This document shows positions 33,523-45,400 of a stretch of 64,000 bases of DNA, piece by piece. The stretch is taken from positions 183,984,001-184,048,000 of the forward strand of contig NC_060210.1 of the NCBI RefSeq assembly GCF_021130785.1. Reading direction: 5' to 3'. The notes beneath the pieces were generated by a model. That model was not told the origin of the DNA. It saw only the letters and a program-made list of their open reading frames with translations, and searched no databases. A program made the translations under genes and the position numbers. The stretch's first letter is position 1, and every line of letters begins with the position of its first letter. Source of the DNA: Homalodisca vitripennis. Its lineage: Eukaryota > Arthropoda > Insecta > Hemiptera > Cicadellidae.

Positions 33523-36500
33523 TGTAACATGTCATTTTTACAGGGGGTTTAAATAAGGCATTTTTATTTTTTGAGAGGAGAATTATTTTTAGTTTAATGA
33601 CATGTTAAGATCTTTACTTCTTCCGCCTACATTTATACTCCAGTAGCTCAACACCATCGCGGGAGACGTCAGCTGGCGGGTCCCGGCTCGACCGGGTAAG
33701 ACACAGAGTTTCAGGATACATCCGCCGGAGTTCGCTTCAAGGGCTGAAGCGCCTTACAGCGGACGACTCCAGTACTACAGTATGTAAGTACGCTGTGCCT
33801 GGCTTCCTCGCGCTCTCGGTCGCTGTCTCTCGGTCGCTGTCTTTCGGTCGGTGTCTAGCAGTCGGAGTCGTCGAGTCGGAGTCGCCGCCCCCACACACGC
33901 CACGATAAGGTGCAAGCCGCTGGGTCGCTTGAGAGTCGTCGAGTCGGAGTCGCCGCCCCCACACACGCCACGATAAGGTGCAAGTAAGTAGGTACTTATT
34001 TACCTGCCAAAACACGCTTTTACCTGAACTTGCCTAGTCACTAACGATAGGATAAGTACATGACATTACGTACTTAAGCTGCTAACAGAATATAATTATA
34101 GATATAAAGTGTGGCAAGAAAATAGATCAGTACGAATAGGATTAGATTTCTATCACTAGTAAAGAAGAGTTTGAATTTAGTTTTACTTAATTTATCGTTT
34201 CTTTTCGAGGCCGCTGGGTCGCTTTACGTACGTTGGCACCAGCGCTCCTGAGCTTCAGGCTAAGCATAATTTAATTTAGTTTTTACTTAATTATCGTTTC
34301 TTTTCGAGGTCGCTGGGTCGCTTGACATACGTACGTTGGCACCAGCGTTCCTGAATTTTGGACTAGGATTGAAGGTAGTTTAATTTAGTTGATCGTTTCT
34401 TTTCGAGGCCACTGGGTTGCTTGACGTACGTTTGGCACCAGTGTTCCTGAGCTTCGGGCTAGGCGTAATTTAATTTAGTTTTACTTAGTTTATCGTTTCT
34501 TTTCGAGGCCACTGGGTTGCTTGACGTACGTTGGCACCAGTGTTCCTGAGCTTCGGGCTAGGTTTAATTTAACTTAATTTTACTTAGTTTATCGTTTCTT
34601 TTCGAGGCCACTGGGTTGCTTGACGTACGTTGGCACCAGTGTTCCTGAGCTTCGGGCTAGGTTTAATTTAACTTAATTTTACTTAGTTTATCGTTTCTTT
34701 TCGAGGCCACTGGGTTGCTTGACGTACGTTGGCACCAGTGTTCCTGAGCTTCGGGCTAGGTTTAATTTAATTTAATTTTACTTAGTTTATCGTTTCTTTT
34801 CGAGGCCACTGGGTTGCTTGACGTACGTTGGCACCAGTGTTTCCTGAGCTTCGGGCTAGGTTTAATTTAATTTAATTTTACTTAGTTTATCGTTTCTTTT
34901 CGAGGCCAGTGGGTTGCTTGACGTACGTTGGCACCAGCGTTCCTGAGCTTCGGGCTAGGCGTAATTTAATTTAGTTTTACTTAGGTTATCGTTTCTTTTC
35001 GAGGCCGCTGGGTCGCTTGACGTACGTTGGCACCAGCGTTCCTGAGCTTCGGGCTCTAGGTGAGCTAGGCGCGATTCCGAGAGAGCTCGTGTTTACATTT
35101 AGCTTTTATTTTAGTTTATCGTATCTTTTCGAGGCCGCTGGGTCGCTTGACGTACGTTGGCACCAGCGTTCCTTAGTTTCGAGCTCTAGGCGAGCTAGGC
35201 GCGATTTCGAGCGAGCTAGTGTTTACATTTAGTTTTTATTTAGTTTATCGTTTCTGTTCGAGGCCGCTGGGTCGCTTGACGTACGTTGGCACCAGCGTTC
35301 CTTAGTTTCGAGCTCTAGGTGAGCTAGGCGCGATTTCGAGCGAGCTAGTGTTTACATTTAGCTTTTATTTAGTTTATCGTTTCTTTTGAGGCCGCTGGGT
35401 CGCTTGACGTACGTTGGCACCAGCTTTCCTTAGTTTCGAGCTCCAGGCGAGCTAGGCGCGATTTCGAGCGAGCAAGTGTTTACATTTAGTTTTTATTTAG
35501 TTTATCGTTTCTTTTCGAGGCCGCTGGGGGTCGCTTGACGTACGTTGGCACCAGTGTTCCTTAGTTTCGAGCTCGAGTCGAGCTAGGCGCGAATTTTGAG
35601 TGAATTAGTGTTTACATTTAGCCTTTATTTAGTTTATCGTTTCTTTTCGAGGCCGCTGGGTCGCTTGACGTAGGTACGTTGGCCACCAGCGTTCCTTAGT
35701 TTCGAGCTCTAGTCGAGCTAGGCGCGGATTTGAGTGAGTTAGTGTTCGCATTTAGTTTTTATTCAGTTCATCGATTCTTCTCGAGGCCGCTGGGTCGCTT
35801 GACGTACGTTGGCACCAGCGTTCCTGAGCTTCGGGCTAGGCGTAATTTAATTTAGTTTTACTTAGGTTATCGTTTCTTTTCGAGGCCGCTGGGTCGCTTG
35901 ACGTACGTTGGCACCAGCGTTCCTGAGCTTCGGGCTCTAGGTGAGCTAGGCGCGATTCCGAGAGAGCTCGTGTTTATATTTAGTTTTTATTTAGTTTATC
36001 GTATCTTTTCGAGGCCGCTGGGGTCGCTTGACGTACGTTGGCACCAGCGTTCCTTAGTTTCGAGCTCTAGGCGAGCTAGGCGCGATTTCGAGCGAGCTAG
36101 TGTTTACATTTAGTTTTTATTTAGTTTATCGTTTCTGTTCGAGGGCCGCTGGGTCGCTTGACGTACGTTGGCACCAGCGTTCCTTAGTTTCGAGCTCTAG
36201 GTGAGCTAGGCGCGATTTCGAGCGAGCTAGTGTTTTACATTTAGCTTTTATTTAGTTTATCGTTTCTTTTGAGGCCGCTGGGTCGCTTGACGTACGTTGG
36301 CACCAGCTTTCCTTAGTTTCGAGCTCCAGGCGAGCTAGGCGCGATTTCGAGCGAGCAAGTGTTTACATTTAGTTTTTATTTAGTTTATCGTTTCTTTTCG
36401 AGGCCGCTGGGTCGCTTGACGTACGTTGGCACCAGTGTTCCTTAGTTTCGAGCTCGAGTCGAGCTAGGCGCGAATTTGAGTGAATTAGTGTTTACATTTA

Positions 36501-37150
36501 GCCTTTATTTAGTTTATCGTTTCTTTTCGAGGCCGCTGGGTCGCTTGACGTACGTTGGCACCAGCGTTCCTTAGTTTCGAGCTCTAGTCGAGCTAGGCGC
36601 GGATTTGAGTGAGTTAGTGTTCGCATTTAGTTTTTATTCAGTTCATCGATTCTTCTCGAGGCCGCTGGGTCGCTTGACGTACGTTGGCACCAGCGTTCCT
36701 TAGTTTCGAGCTCGAGTCGAGCTATGTGTGATTTCGAGCGAACTAGTGTTCGCATTTAGATTTATTTAGTTATCATTTCTCTTTTTTGGCCGCTGGGTCG
36801 CTTGTCGTAAGTTGGTTCCAGCGTTCCTCGTTTTCGAGCTTCAGTTGAACTAACAACTGTCGTATTAGGGGACGTTTAGGTGGTGGAAACAGTCATCCTA
36901 AAGCAAATGCTGACGCCTTCCCTTTATTCCCTTTCGTTTCCGAGTCTGCGATGATGAAAGCATGTTGATCCGTTGATCATCGGTGCTGTATTTGCTTCGG
37001 CTTTTGGTTTTACATTAATTCGGTTCTGAGCTGAACTTGGAAACTACCTCTCCCTTTCGAACCCTGGATTTTACCCCTCTCGACTGTTCTATCCGGTGTC
37101 TTAGGGTTATATAATTTTATAAACTATCCCTGACCCGATTAAACGTTATA
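33523..37150 (+). repeat. 3' long terminal repeat (3,628 bp)
   Basis: Same leader, array and 3' end as the 5' LTR but 982 bp longer. The gain is one extra 99-bp unit plus a block of about 881 bp (units starting 35,000 to 35,782 repeated at 35,881 to 36,657). Outside the array, substitutions are few (for example 26,638 C versus G in the 3' copy) while indels are common. The frames at 35,017-35,232 and 35,898-36,113 are the same repeat unit read through. Confidence 0.93.
34173..36845 (+). repeat. Tandem array in the 3' LTR: 23 units
   Basis: Cores start at 34206, 34305, 34404, 34504, 34603, 34702, 34801, 34901, 35000, 35130, 35259, 35387, 35516, 35648, 35782, 35881, 36010, 36140, 36270, 36399, 36528, 36657 and 36785. 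At 35,782 to 35,881 the step returns to 99 bp and the spacer is of the short class, then the long-class series restarts in the same order. This marks an unequal exchange between unit 14 and unit 7. Confidence 0.95.
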
Positions 37151-37154
37151 GTTG
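37151..37154. repeat. Target-site duplication, right (GTTG)
   Basis: Matches the GTTG at 25,781-25,784 and directly follows the last base of the 3' LTR. Confidence 0.8.
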
Positions 37155-37940
37155 AAATATTTCAACTCTTTATCTCATTTTCATACAGCTAATGTTACTT
37201 TTATTTAGCTACAGAAATGTAATTGAGAATAACTATTCATTTCATATTTTTTACCCTTTCAATACTCTTTTGTTTTGACCCTCACCTGAATTATCATGAC
37301 CTGTGATGAAATGAAATGAAAATTGTCCTTATTAAAGGCTAAGGTAGGAATATAAGGTCTCCTCTACCACTTAACCTCAATGATGATGAATTACTGTCTT
37401 AGGAAAGAATCCTCCGTTGATTTTAAGAAAAACCAAGTTGTGTGGTTATACGGTTTGAATTAGCTATAAACTAAAGTACTAATGTAAGTAATAGGTATGA
37501 CATTGGTAATGTTAGTTATATATTTCTATTACACATATATAAACATCTCTTTTTATTTCCGAACGTGTTGTACAATTTATTCCCCCAGAGCTTAAAATGC
37601 CCAGAATTGTCATCGAGAACCTTAACCTCAATTCTAAAAAGGCCAAAGCCAATATTGAAGGAAAGTTAATTCCAATAGGTATAAGGTACAGATATTAGGA
37701 CACTTAAAAAACTACAACGCAAAGATCCTTTAGGAGTGTTGGGGGTTGCTCTTAGATTATAGGGTGTACATCTCAAAGTACCCAAAAGAATTAAATTGTA
37801 ATTTTCGGACTCAATTTCACATGGAAGTTATATCCACGTCAAATAACTACTATCCCGTCTATACCACCAGCTGATAAATATTTTCTTGTCTTGAAATTTC
37901 ATCAGTTCGTTATTATTTCATAATTTACGACCAAAGATTT
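37155..37940. other. AT-rich flank of the retrotransposon
   Basis: Pre-insertion continuation of the DNA at 25,591-25,784. No gene recognised. Open frames are shorter than 60 codons. Confidence 0.4.
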
Positions 37941-37943
37941 TTA

Positions 37944-38645
37944 CTGAATCCTCCCGTTAGTTCTTTGAACATTTATGTAATTTGTGTAATCAATACTTCA
38001 TAGTACTTATTAATTATTATTACAATATGCTGATAACTGAAACTAGGGCATAAATGGAAATAAAACAGGTGCGAGATTGGAACAGTTCTGTCGGAGTTTA
38101 CAATATCTGTCTATAAAGTTTTGCCAATATACGAATGATTGCGGTAAAGTAAAAAAGTTTCTTGTAAATGGACAGGGGTGTATCAATTTTCTTGTAAATG
38201 GACAGGGGTGTTATCAATTTTCTTGTAAAAGGTTCGTTTGACATGTTTTTAAACAAACAGGGTTTCGTTTTGTTTAAACAGTTATTTAATATTTCCAACT
38301 ATAGGATTTTTGTTTTGAATATGCCTGTACCCTTGTTTCCATTAACCAATAACAACAGAGTCGGTAGTTAACAGAAATACACTCCGGATGTGAAGTGGTT
38401 CCAATTAGTCCAAACAACAAACAGTCTCTAGGGTACTATAGTAATTGATTTATGGCCCTGTTGTCTTTTGTTTATGTTATAATGGATAGTAATACAGAAG
38501 AAGATGTATTAATATAAATAAAATATATAAAGATATAAGTATTAAAATATTGTGAAAAAGCTTATTATAATAAAAAATACTTGTCTAGATAAAAACAATG
38601 TATACTACAATTAATTATACTAATTTAAAATCATTGAATATATTC
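37944..38645 (-). repeat. Repeat family A, inverted copy
   Basis: Reverse complement of 12,637-13,260 across about 620 bp: GAATCCTCCCGTTAG at 37,946-37,960, AACAGTTCTGTC near 38,080, AACAGAAATACACTC near 38,371, GTGGTTCCAATTAG, CAAACAGTCTC, GTACTATAGTAATTGATTTA and AATAAAAAATACT near 38,570. The match spans an internal 30-bp triplication at 38,161-38,230. Confidence 0.7.
38158..38232. repeat. 30-31 bp tandem repeat, two and a half copies
   Basis: CTTGTAAATGGACAGGGGTG starts at 38,161 and 38,191, with a third partial start (CTTGTAAAAGG) at 38,222. The two full units are nearly identical, so the duplication is recent. Confidence 0.85.
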
Positions 38646-39415
38646 TTATACTCAATTTATAGGTCTTTTGAGTTGAAGTTAATTTTAATGTAGTATTTAG
38701 ATATTAAGATCTCTTATAATATCTTTATAATATAATTTTTCAAGTCATTCTCAACATAAACTTATTAGCTTTCAAAAGATTGTTTTGTGTTAGAAATTAG
38801 TTATCAATGGTTCAAGCTGTAGGTTTATCGTCTCGTAGACTCAACCGCTCATTAAAATATAATATTGTATTATTGCAGTATAATGGACATTTCTGCGTAG
38901 CTCAGTTATAATAAAGTAGGAATGTAAATCTTTAGTTAGGTATACTACCGATATATCATATCAAAACTAACTACAAGTTTCGAATAATTTAGCCTTAAAT
39001 CATTGTAAATTAATGTCAGCCATGAATCATCAAATAAAGAAGAGTTTCCTTGTTTTAAATATTAAGAGAAATTAGATTCAAATGTTCTAAAACATGTTTT
39101 AAATATTAGTAAACTGTACAGATGTATTTATTATTTAATCGTATCTCTTTTTAACGTGTGGCAAGAGTTACAAAATCTAAGAGCTTCGTACATTTTGTTT
39201 TAAATAAAAAGACATTCCGGATTAGTGTTGAGTTAACTGTGTTTATCCTATAATAAAATTTAGAAATTCTTTCAACCGAATAGATTTGTGTATACCATAC
39301 GACTTATAATTAAATACTCCATTAGAATATGGCTTTTTATATTTAAAAATTAATTCCCATTTTTTAAATCCCTATATTTTGATGCTCTGATAATTTAAGA
39401 AATAAATCTTCCAGT
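38646..39415. other. AT-rich DNA, no gene recognised
   Basis: No supported feature in this stretch. Confidence 0.4.
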
Positions 39416-39419
39416 AAGA

Positions 39420-39690
39420 ATTCCGAGGAAAACGAGAACAAAGATTCTTAAGTGGAATGAGAAACGTGCTTTCCCGCCAAAAACCATCTCCCAACAGATC
39501 CCATTCTTATTTTAGCAAATCACACCATCCTTGCTGCTTGAGTGAAATGGTAAGCAAATGGCGAACTTAATTTCGTCACGGCGGTGCGGTGTATACAAAT
39601 CATTAAACGCCTGAACAAATGAATGCTTGCGAAAACTAGGGCACAATGAAAGCGCGGCTTGTCTTGTTTTAACTAAATATTAATTCACTA
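39420..39690 (-). repeat. Repeat family C, inverted copy
   Basis: Reverse complement of 10,790-11,060, sharing GAGAAACGTGCTTTCCCG, AGCAAATCACACCATCC, TTGAGTGAAATGG and GAACAAATGAATGCTTGC with the plus-strand copies. It is the least degraded of the four. Confidence 0.75.
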
Positions 39691-40349
39691 TTACTCACTT
39701 TTGTATTGTCAAACTTTCATGTCATTCAAAATATGTATTTCCGTGTTACTTAATTAAAGTCTATGCAGAAATGAAGTACAATACAAAATATAAAGGTACC
39801 CAGATATCATACTTTTAAATATATTTCGCCAAATGGTATTTTTTAATTGTTTCTTTATGAAGTAGGTTTTATAGTTCTTGTTTCATAGCAATTTCCCAAT
39901 AAAAAAGTTGCGGTGACCTAAGGAGTGTAAAATTTCAGGCTTGTAGGTTATTTCGTTTTTCGTTTTCGTAGACAGAAACGACATTTTTACACCATAACGG
40001 ATGTTAAGCTTCGCTAAAGCTCAACTAATAATGTAATATTAAGTGAAAAAAACGTGTATATACTCCATTATGTTATATAATTACTTATCATTCTTGTCAT
40101 TTTCAAAATCTTTAGGTTGATTATATGTATGTTTCTTTTGTTTACATGAATAGGAACAATTCTTCTTATTATTCTTCTTCTAATAGTTTTAAGATTATAC
40201 AAAAGTAGATATATTTCTGTCCAGAATTTACAGTGTTTGCAAAAACTTCAAGTACATAAAAAATTAATTTAAAAGTGTTTAACGATAGCTGCTGTGCCAA
40301 ATATAAAATTAGGACAAAATTACTGCATTTGTTTAAAGAATAATTCTGT

Positions 40350-40351
<2 letters not shown>

Positions 40352-40418
<67 letters not shown>

Positions 40419-40419
40419 T
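40352..40419. repeat. (TA)n microsatellite
   Basis: About 68 bp of nearly pure TA with one phase break, ending directly at a partial family B sequence (ATTCATTCCCTTAGAGATGG). Confidence 0.95.
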
Positions 40420-40495
40420 TATATTCATTCCCTTAGAGATGGCCCTTTAGCAGTCTATGGACTGTATATGTTATTCTCTAAGTTCTCAGTAAAAC
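40420..40495 (+). repeat. Partial repeat family B
   Basis: Matches the 3' part of B: CCCTTAGAGATGG, CAGTCTATGGACTGTA and ATTCTCTAAG. The upstream part of B is absent and replaced by (TA)n. Confidence 0.6.
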
Positions 40496-41497
40496 CTAAG
40501 AAATGACATTTTTATTGGCAAACGCCAAATATATGGCGGAAATCCCCGGTAGAGGACATGCTAGAGTATGACAGCTTGCGGTAAACAAGTCTAAACTTCC
40601 AAACCAGAAACTCTTGACCACTTTCTCTGTATTTCCAAAGTATTTCTCAATGCTTTATAAATCCCTCATACTTTGCCCTAGCAGAAGAGGATAAACTCTG
40701 AAAGTTATCTTAGGAAATAAGTTTTTTACTGACTTATTTACTTTGTCCATGTAAATGTATGAACTGTTTTTGCAGTATTTAATAAAAAAATTAGTGATAA
40801 GGAAAATCATTTGAAATTGTTGGATGTAAATGGTATATATGTATACACACAATCTATATATCTTTCACATTGTTGATAGTTTACATATGGACTCTTCCTC
40901 TTCTTATTGCAAGGGAATCAATTCATTTATATTTCAGGGTTTTTTCTCTTGTCAAAACTGTGTACATTATCACATTTGGATTGTTTATTAATTACTAATT
41001 TTGTTCAACAGCTTGGTTTATAAACCAAATTATTATTACTACCAACTTAGATTTTGGCTGAGCGTGAGATAATTATGTCTTTTAAGGGCCTGGAACCTTT
41101 TTAATTACTGCCTGTTTGTGTGTCTGGCCACACCATATATCGATATTAAACTGACCCTTTAGACTTTAAATATTGCATTAAGTTTTATTTTTATATAAGC
41201 AAGATTGCCTTCGACAATGGTGCAAATAACTAATGTCATAGATTTTGGAAATACGATAGCAAATATGTTTAAATTGGTTTAATTGGTATCCGATTGCAGT
41301 AAGAAATCTTACAATAAATCTATATGTGTAAAGCTGAGCACGGTATATAAATTTTAAATATTACGTTGCAACACATATAGCTTTACTATAGAATTAGGTT
41401 TAGGATTTTAGCATGCAACCTCAGTGAACCTTGTTTAAATAGCTTTTGTAGCTAGATACTTTTGTATAGTATTTTAAAACAGTCAGAGTAAATTGCA
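40496..41497. other. AT-rich DNA, no gene recognised
   Basis: The frame at 40,655-40,852 (minus) shows no known motif. No RNA gene seen. Confidence 0.4.
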
Positions 41498-41505
41498 CAA
41501 CTAAT

Positions 41506-41711
41506 CAAGGACGTACCCAGCGACGGAGTCCAATGGGTCCTGACCCCACCCCCCAAACCCTAATTTCCATGTACTGCTGAAAGATCGTTCTCAACAAAGA
41601 AACGGACAAAGAACTTTTTAAGAAACAAAATCGGGCCTTACTCTCTGTGTACTCCGGAAAAGTATCTGTTGTCTGGACCCCTCCCAAAACTTTTTCTTGG
41701 CTAAGTTCATG
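41506..41711. mobile_element. Small non-autonomous DNA transposon, hAT-like ends
   Basis: Left end CAAGGACGTACCCAG and the reverse complement of the right end CCATGAACTTAGCCAAG align as imperfect terminal inverted repeats of the C-A-G-x-G-x-C-G-T-A-x-C-C-A-G type seen in invertebrate hAT elements. Inside the ends are C-rich runs (GACCCCACCCCCC; TGGACCCCTCCC). Flanks CAACTAAT (41,498-41,505) and GCACTAAT (41,712-41,719) match at 6 of 8 positions, fitting the 8-bp hAT target duplication. The minus-strand frame at 41,505-41,687 is the element itself. Confidence 0.5.
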
Positions 41712-41719
41712 GCACTAAT

Positions 41720-42325
41720 AGTAATCTTTTCTATGTTTAGAAAGCTTATAACAACAATAAACAAGCATGCCATAGTTATTACCAAACACTAATTTTGCTT
41801 AAATTTTCAAACCATTTAATATAATTTTATATGGGAGCCATAACACAACCACATAAAAAAGTTGTGAATAGGTTATCATAAAATAGAAGCTTTTTAAGAA
41901 TCGGAGTGGAATCAATGTCACTCCCAGTTGGTCATACAATCAGAGTAAAATATTATTATAAGACCATTTTTTCATCCTATAATAAAATGCCTAGTATTTC
42001 ACCAAATACTCATAACATAGTATATAGTTAAATTATGTGCTTTAAATATTAGGGACTGTTTAAATTATTGTTTAAATCCCAATTCTTTCGTTTTTTGCTT
42101 GTGCCCATTAGTGTACAAAACTTCAATTCTAAAACACAACTGAAATTTTATCCTAACAAACTTGATTTTATACTAAATTATTTTATAAATATATTTCTAA
42201 ATTTTGCAATTTTCTTGCTAAAAGTTTATCTGCAAAATTTAAGTTTAAAAAAACCTCTCTTGAAATACGCAGTTCAAAAGTTGAAGTGAAAATCAACTTC
42301 AACTTTATTGGAGTTTATCAGAATA
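41720..42325. other. AT-rich DNA, no gene recognised
   Basis: The frame at 42,068-42,289 is Phe/Leu/Lys-rich with no motif. No supported feature. Confidence 0.4.
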
Positions 42326-42329
42326 GCTT

Positions 42330-42460
42330 GAAAGGGTACAAAGGAAGTTCGAAGTTCGAGTTCGAACTTGCGAAGTGCCAGCGAGTAAATGAGTCCTTCT
42401 TTCACGGTACAGTACAGTAGACTCAATAAATTGGTCTTTACTTAGTACATTCTTCCTTCA
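42330..42460 (+). repeat. Diverged repeat family B fragment
   Basis: Shares GAGTTCGAACTTG, a following AAGTGCC/AAGTTCC block, GAGTCCTTCTTTCACGGTAC (compare GAGTTCTCCTTTCATGGTAC) and AGACTCAAT text with 14,820-14,900. Confidence 0.5.
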
Positions 42461-45400
42461 CCTTTCTGGTCTATTTTTTGTTAGTTCAAATTAGGCATTA
42501 ACTTTACCTTTTCATCAAATCAAGACGACTGTTCCAATAAATAAAATATTGAAAGGTGTTACATATGGCTTTGTCATACTGTACACCACTGTCAAAGTTT
42601 TGAATATTTAGCGAATAAAGGTTTCCCAAATTTGAACGGTGCACTCTACTAAATGATTATTACGTTTTGCGGTAAGCACAGCTTACACAAGTCAATAAAG
42701 AAATTAAGTTCTAATAGTATTTGAGCCTCGGTATTGAGATTGATATTCAGCCAACAGACGGTAAGCAACATGTTAAATGTATATAAAAGCTCTCTGGTTC
42801 ATACTTCGTGAAGAAAAACACTTGGAGATTATTCATTACACCGGCCTCGAAACTAAGAACTAATAGTTAAAAATACTAGTTAAGTTTTATAGCGAGCTTG
42901 AAATACTTCATGAATTAATAGTGTTAACAACTTATGGATAAGTTGTGAACCAAATTCGTAAGATAACAGTCATATTGTCGGCCGCGAAATGTTTCACCTC
43001 AGATGATTACCTGTGTTCTACGCTTTTCTAATCTATATATTTAGCCAATATTTTTGTATAATAAATGGTATAAAACAAAGGATTTAATTCAAGCCATTTT
43101 AGGTATTTCAATGTAAGTACTTTTTTACGTTTCTCAAGAGACAGAACGGGAGGAAACATTTGTATCTCTAATTTATTTAAACTTAAATTTTGTATCATGT
43201 TGAAAATTAAAGACCGGACAGAAAAGGATGTATTGCTATTGAGAGCAGGTATTTTTTGGAATGCTATTTACTAACTGACCAGCGGAGGGCAGCATGAACA
43301 ACAAATTGACATCGAAGTATACCAATAAACTCATCCGTATATCTTCATTACAAAAGGGGAAAGGATTGCTTCCTTGTCAAACAAAAGATCCGAGAAAGCG
43401 AGCGATTAATTGCAAACCACAATCTTCGTTTATTAAAACAATAGATCTCGGCTCACCCCAGCGTCACTGTTTAAACACCAGTTTGTGAGAGAACAGCGGC
43501 AATATGATTAAATGAGCTCATCTGTATTGTACGGATTGTTGATAATAATTTTGTGGGTTTTGTCTTTCTTCAGTCTATTAAATATAAACAGTAATATAGC
43601 TCCAGTTAATTGTAAATATTTATAAATTAATAATCATTTTGAGGTTGGCTATGTAAAGCTTTTAATAAAACCATAAGTTACATTTGAAATGACATCACTA
43701 AGACGATATTAATTTTTTATACAGCAAAATTTATAATCCATGAATGCCACTTTTATTAGAACTCTCTGTAAGATCTATGTGTAATTGAATACCAAGCGAA
43801 CAACAGACCGAATCGTTGTTTAAAACTCTATAGCAGTCAAGGTTGTTTAGTTCTTCCATGAAATGTTGCTTTATTACCTCACTATAAACTGTTATACTAT
43901 CGTATGCTATCAAGGGCATCTATAACCCGACAAATAACTCTAAAGTCGTGAATGAAGCTTTACTGGCATATTTTACTTGCTAATACATAATAATCAGAGA
44001 ATCCCAAACCGTTAAATGAATGCCACTATTACTTGTCACGTTCTTATTAAACTCATTATTGACGATGGTTGATTGGAAAGGATGGAGAGTTTATGAATGC
44101 TTGCCATTGTCTTGTATTACAACAGAACACGATGTTTATAGAGCAAGCCAAAACACACATACACAGGCGTGTACATTAACTAAGTAACTACACCAGAGAT
44201 ACAAACATAAAACTGCTGCAACACAAGATTCATGTACCACAAGGTCTCAATTTACTACTTAAGGATGCAAGACATATTACAATAAGTGCGTCAGAAAGCC
44301 ACGCTACCATCGATGACTTGGCGACGTGCTAAGAAGGAACTTTTCAGTGACAACATCCCTGGTGTAGGGGCTGATGATATGTTACAGCAGCATGTCTGTA
44401 TCTTGCCTTAGTTTTCTGTGATTCTCCTGCAGGTGATTATGTTACGTTCATCGCCATGTGTTTTGTGTTTTTTTACTAACGTGGTATTCCATCATTGTAA
44501 AATCTAACGATGGTGATTTTTCAGATTTCTGTTATCACTTGTACTACTCTCTTTTTACATCATCACTATTAACTAACGCTATGAACCTTGAAAGCTATAA
44601 CCTACGTTCTGGCACCAAGGAGTTGTGTATAATGAAATTATAAACACTGCATAAAAATACTTTTGATATTAATTAAGAGTTGAGGCCAAAGAATGCACAT
44701 ACTATAAAGACAAAATATAACAACCAAACAAGAGAATAAAGATAAATCCATATGTCTGTATTTAACGGCCAATCACTACTACTGACCAGAGAAACAAAGG
44801 AAATATCGATAGTCACGCAAAAACAAGATGGCTGCAAAACTGTAGATCTCGACACCCAGTTGTACTAATTCACTGAAGGATTGTAAATTTCCGGAAAGTT
44901 CTGATGCCTTCACAAAGCTTACCATAAAAATGAATAGACATTCCAGAATTATATTACCATATATACATACATATATATATGCTTTAATTTTTATATTAAA
45001 ATTCTATATAACACATCCAAAATAGACAATACTTTTAATAATCTTTAGGACTCTATGATGTTTTACTTAATTAAACGTTAGAATGATTTACATTCATAAC
45101 TGCTAAATATACCAGAATTCATAAATCTATATTATTACATTCTTGATTGACGATGCTCCAGTTTATGTGTCGATAAGTCAATAGACAACTCGCTATAAGC
45201 ATATAAACTATAACCGGAAATGATGTAAAACACAGTACTTTGACACTTGGCAGACTGCAGTATTTGGCACAATATTAAACACGTCTGATGCCAACTGTGC
45301 CAAGTGGATGCTCGTGCAGTTTTAACCATACTAGAACGGGGTGTCGATTTTACTAAATCATTTGCAGGAAAAATAGAAGAAATATGGTTTATTTAAACAC

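Larger units (their letters stand above)
25785..37150 (+). mobile_element. Ty3/Gypsy LTR retrotransposon with giant repeat-bearing LTRs
   Basis: An 11,366-bp element with two long terminal repeats, a primer-binding site just after the 5' LTR, a purine-rich tract just before the 3' LTR, and gag-protease-RT-RNase H-integrase order, which defines Ty3/Gypsy (integrase downstream of RT). A 4-bp target duplication (GTTG) flanks it. The integrase carries a C-terminal GPF-type module, and no envelope frame exists between integrase and the polypurine tract. LTRs start TGTAAC and end GTTATA, an imperfect inverted terminus. Near-identity of the LTRs outside their arrays points to recent insertion, while about a dozen frame breaks make it non-coding as assembled. 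It is unusual in that LTRs make up 55% of its length. Confidence 0.95.

Noticed and set aside
35017..35232. 71-codon plus-strand frames at 35,017 and 35,898 with nearly identical proteins
   Set aside because: They are the same tandem unit read through twice, with homology explained by the array duplication.
43294..43488. 64-codon plus-strand frame in a less AT-rich patch
   Set aside because: Basic and low in motifs; no splice context or family recognised.
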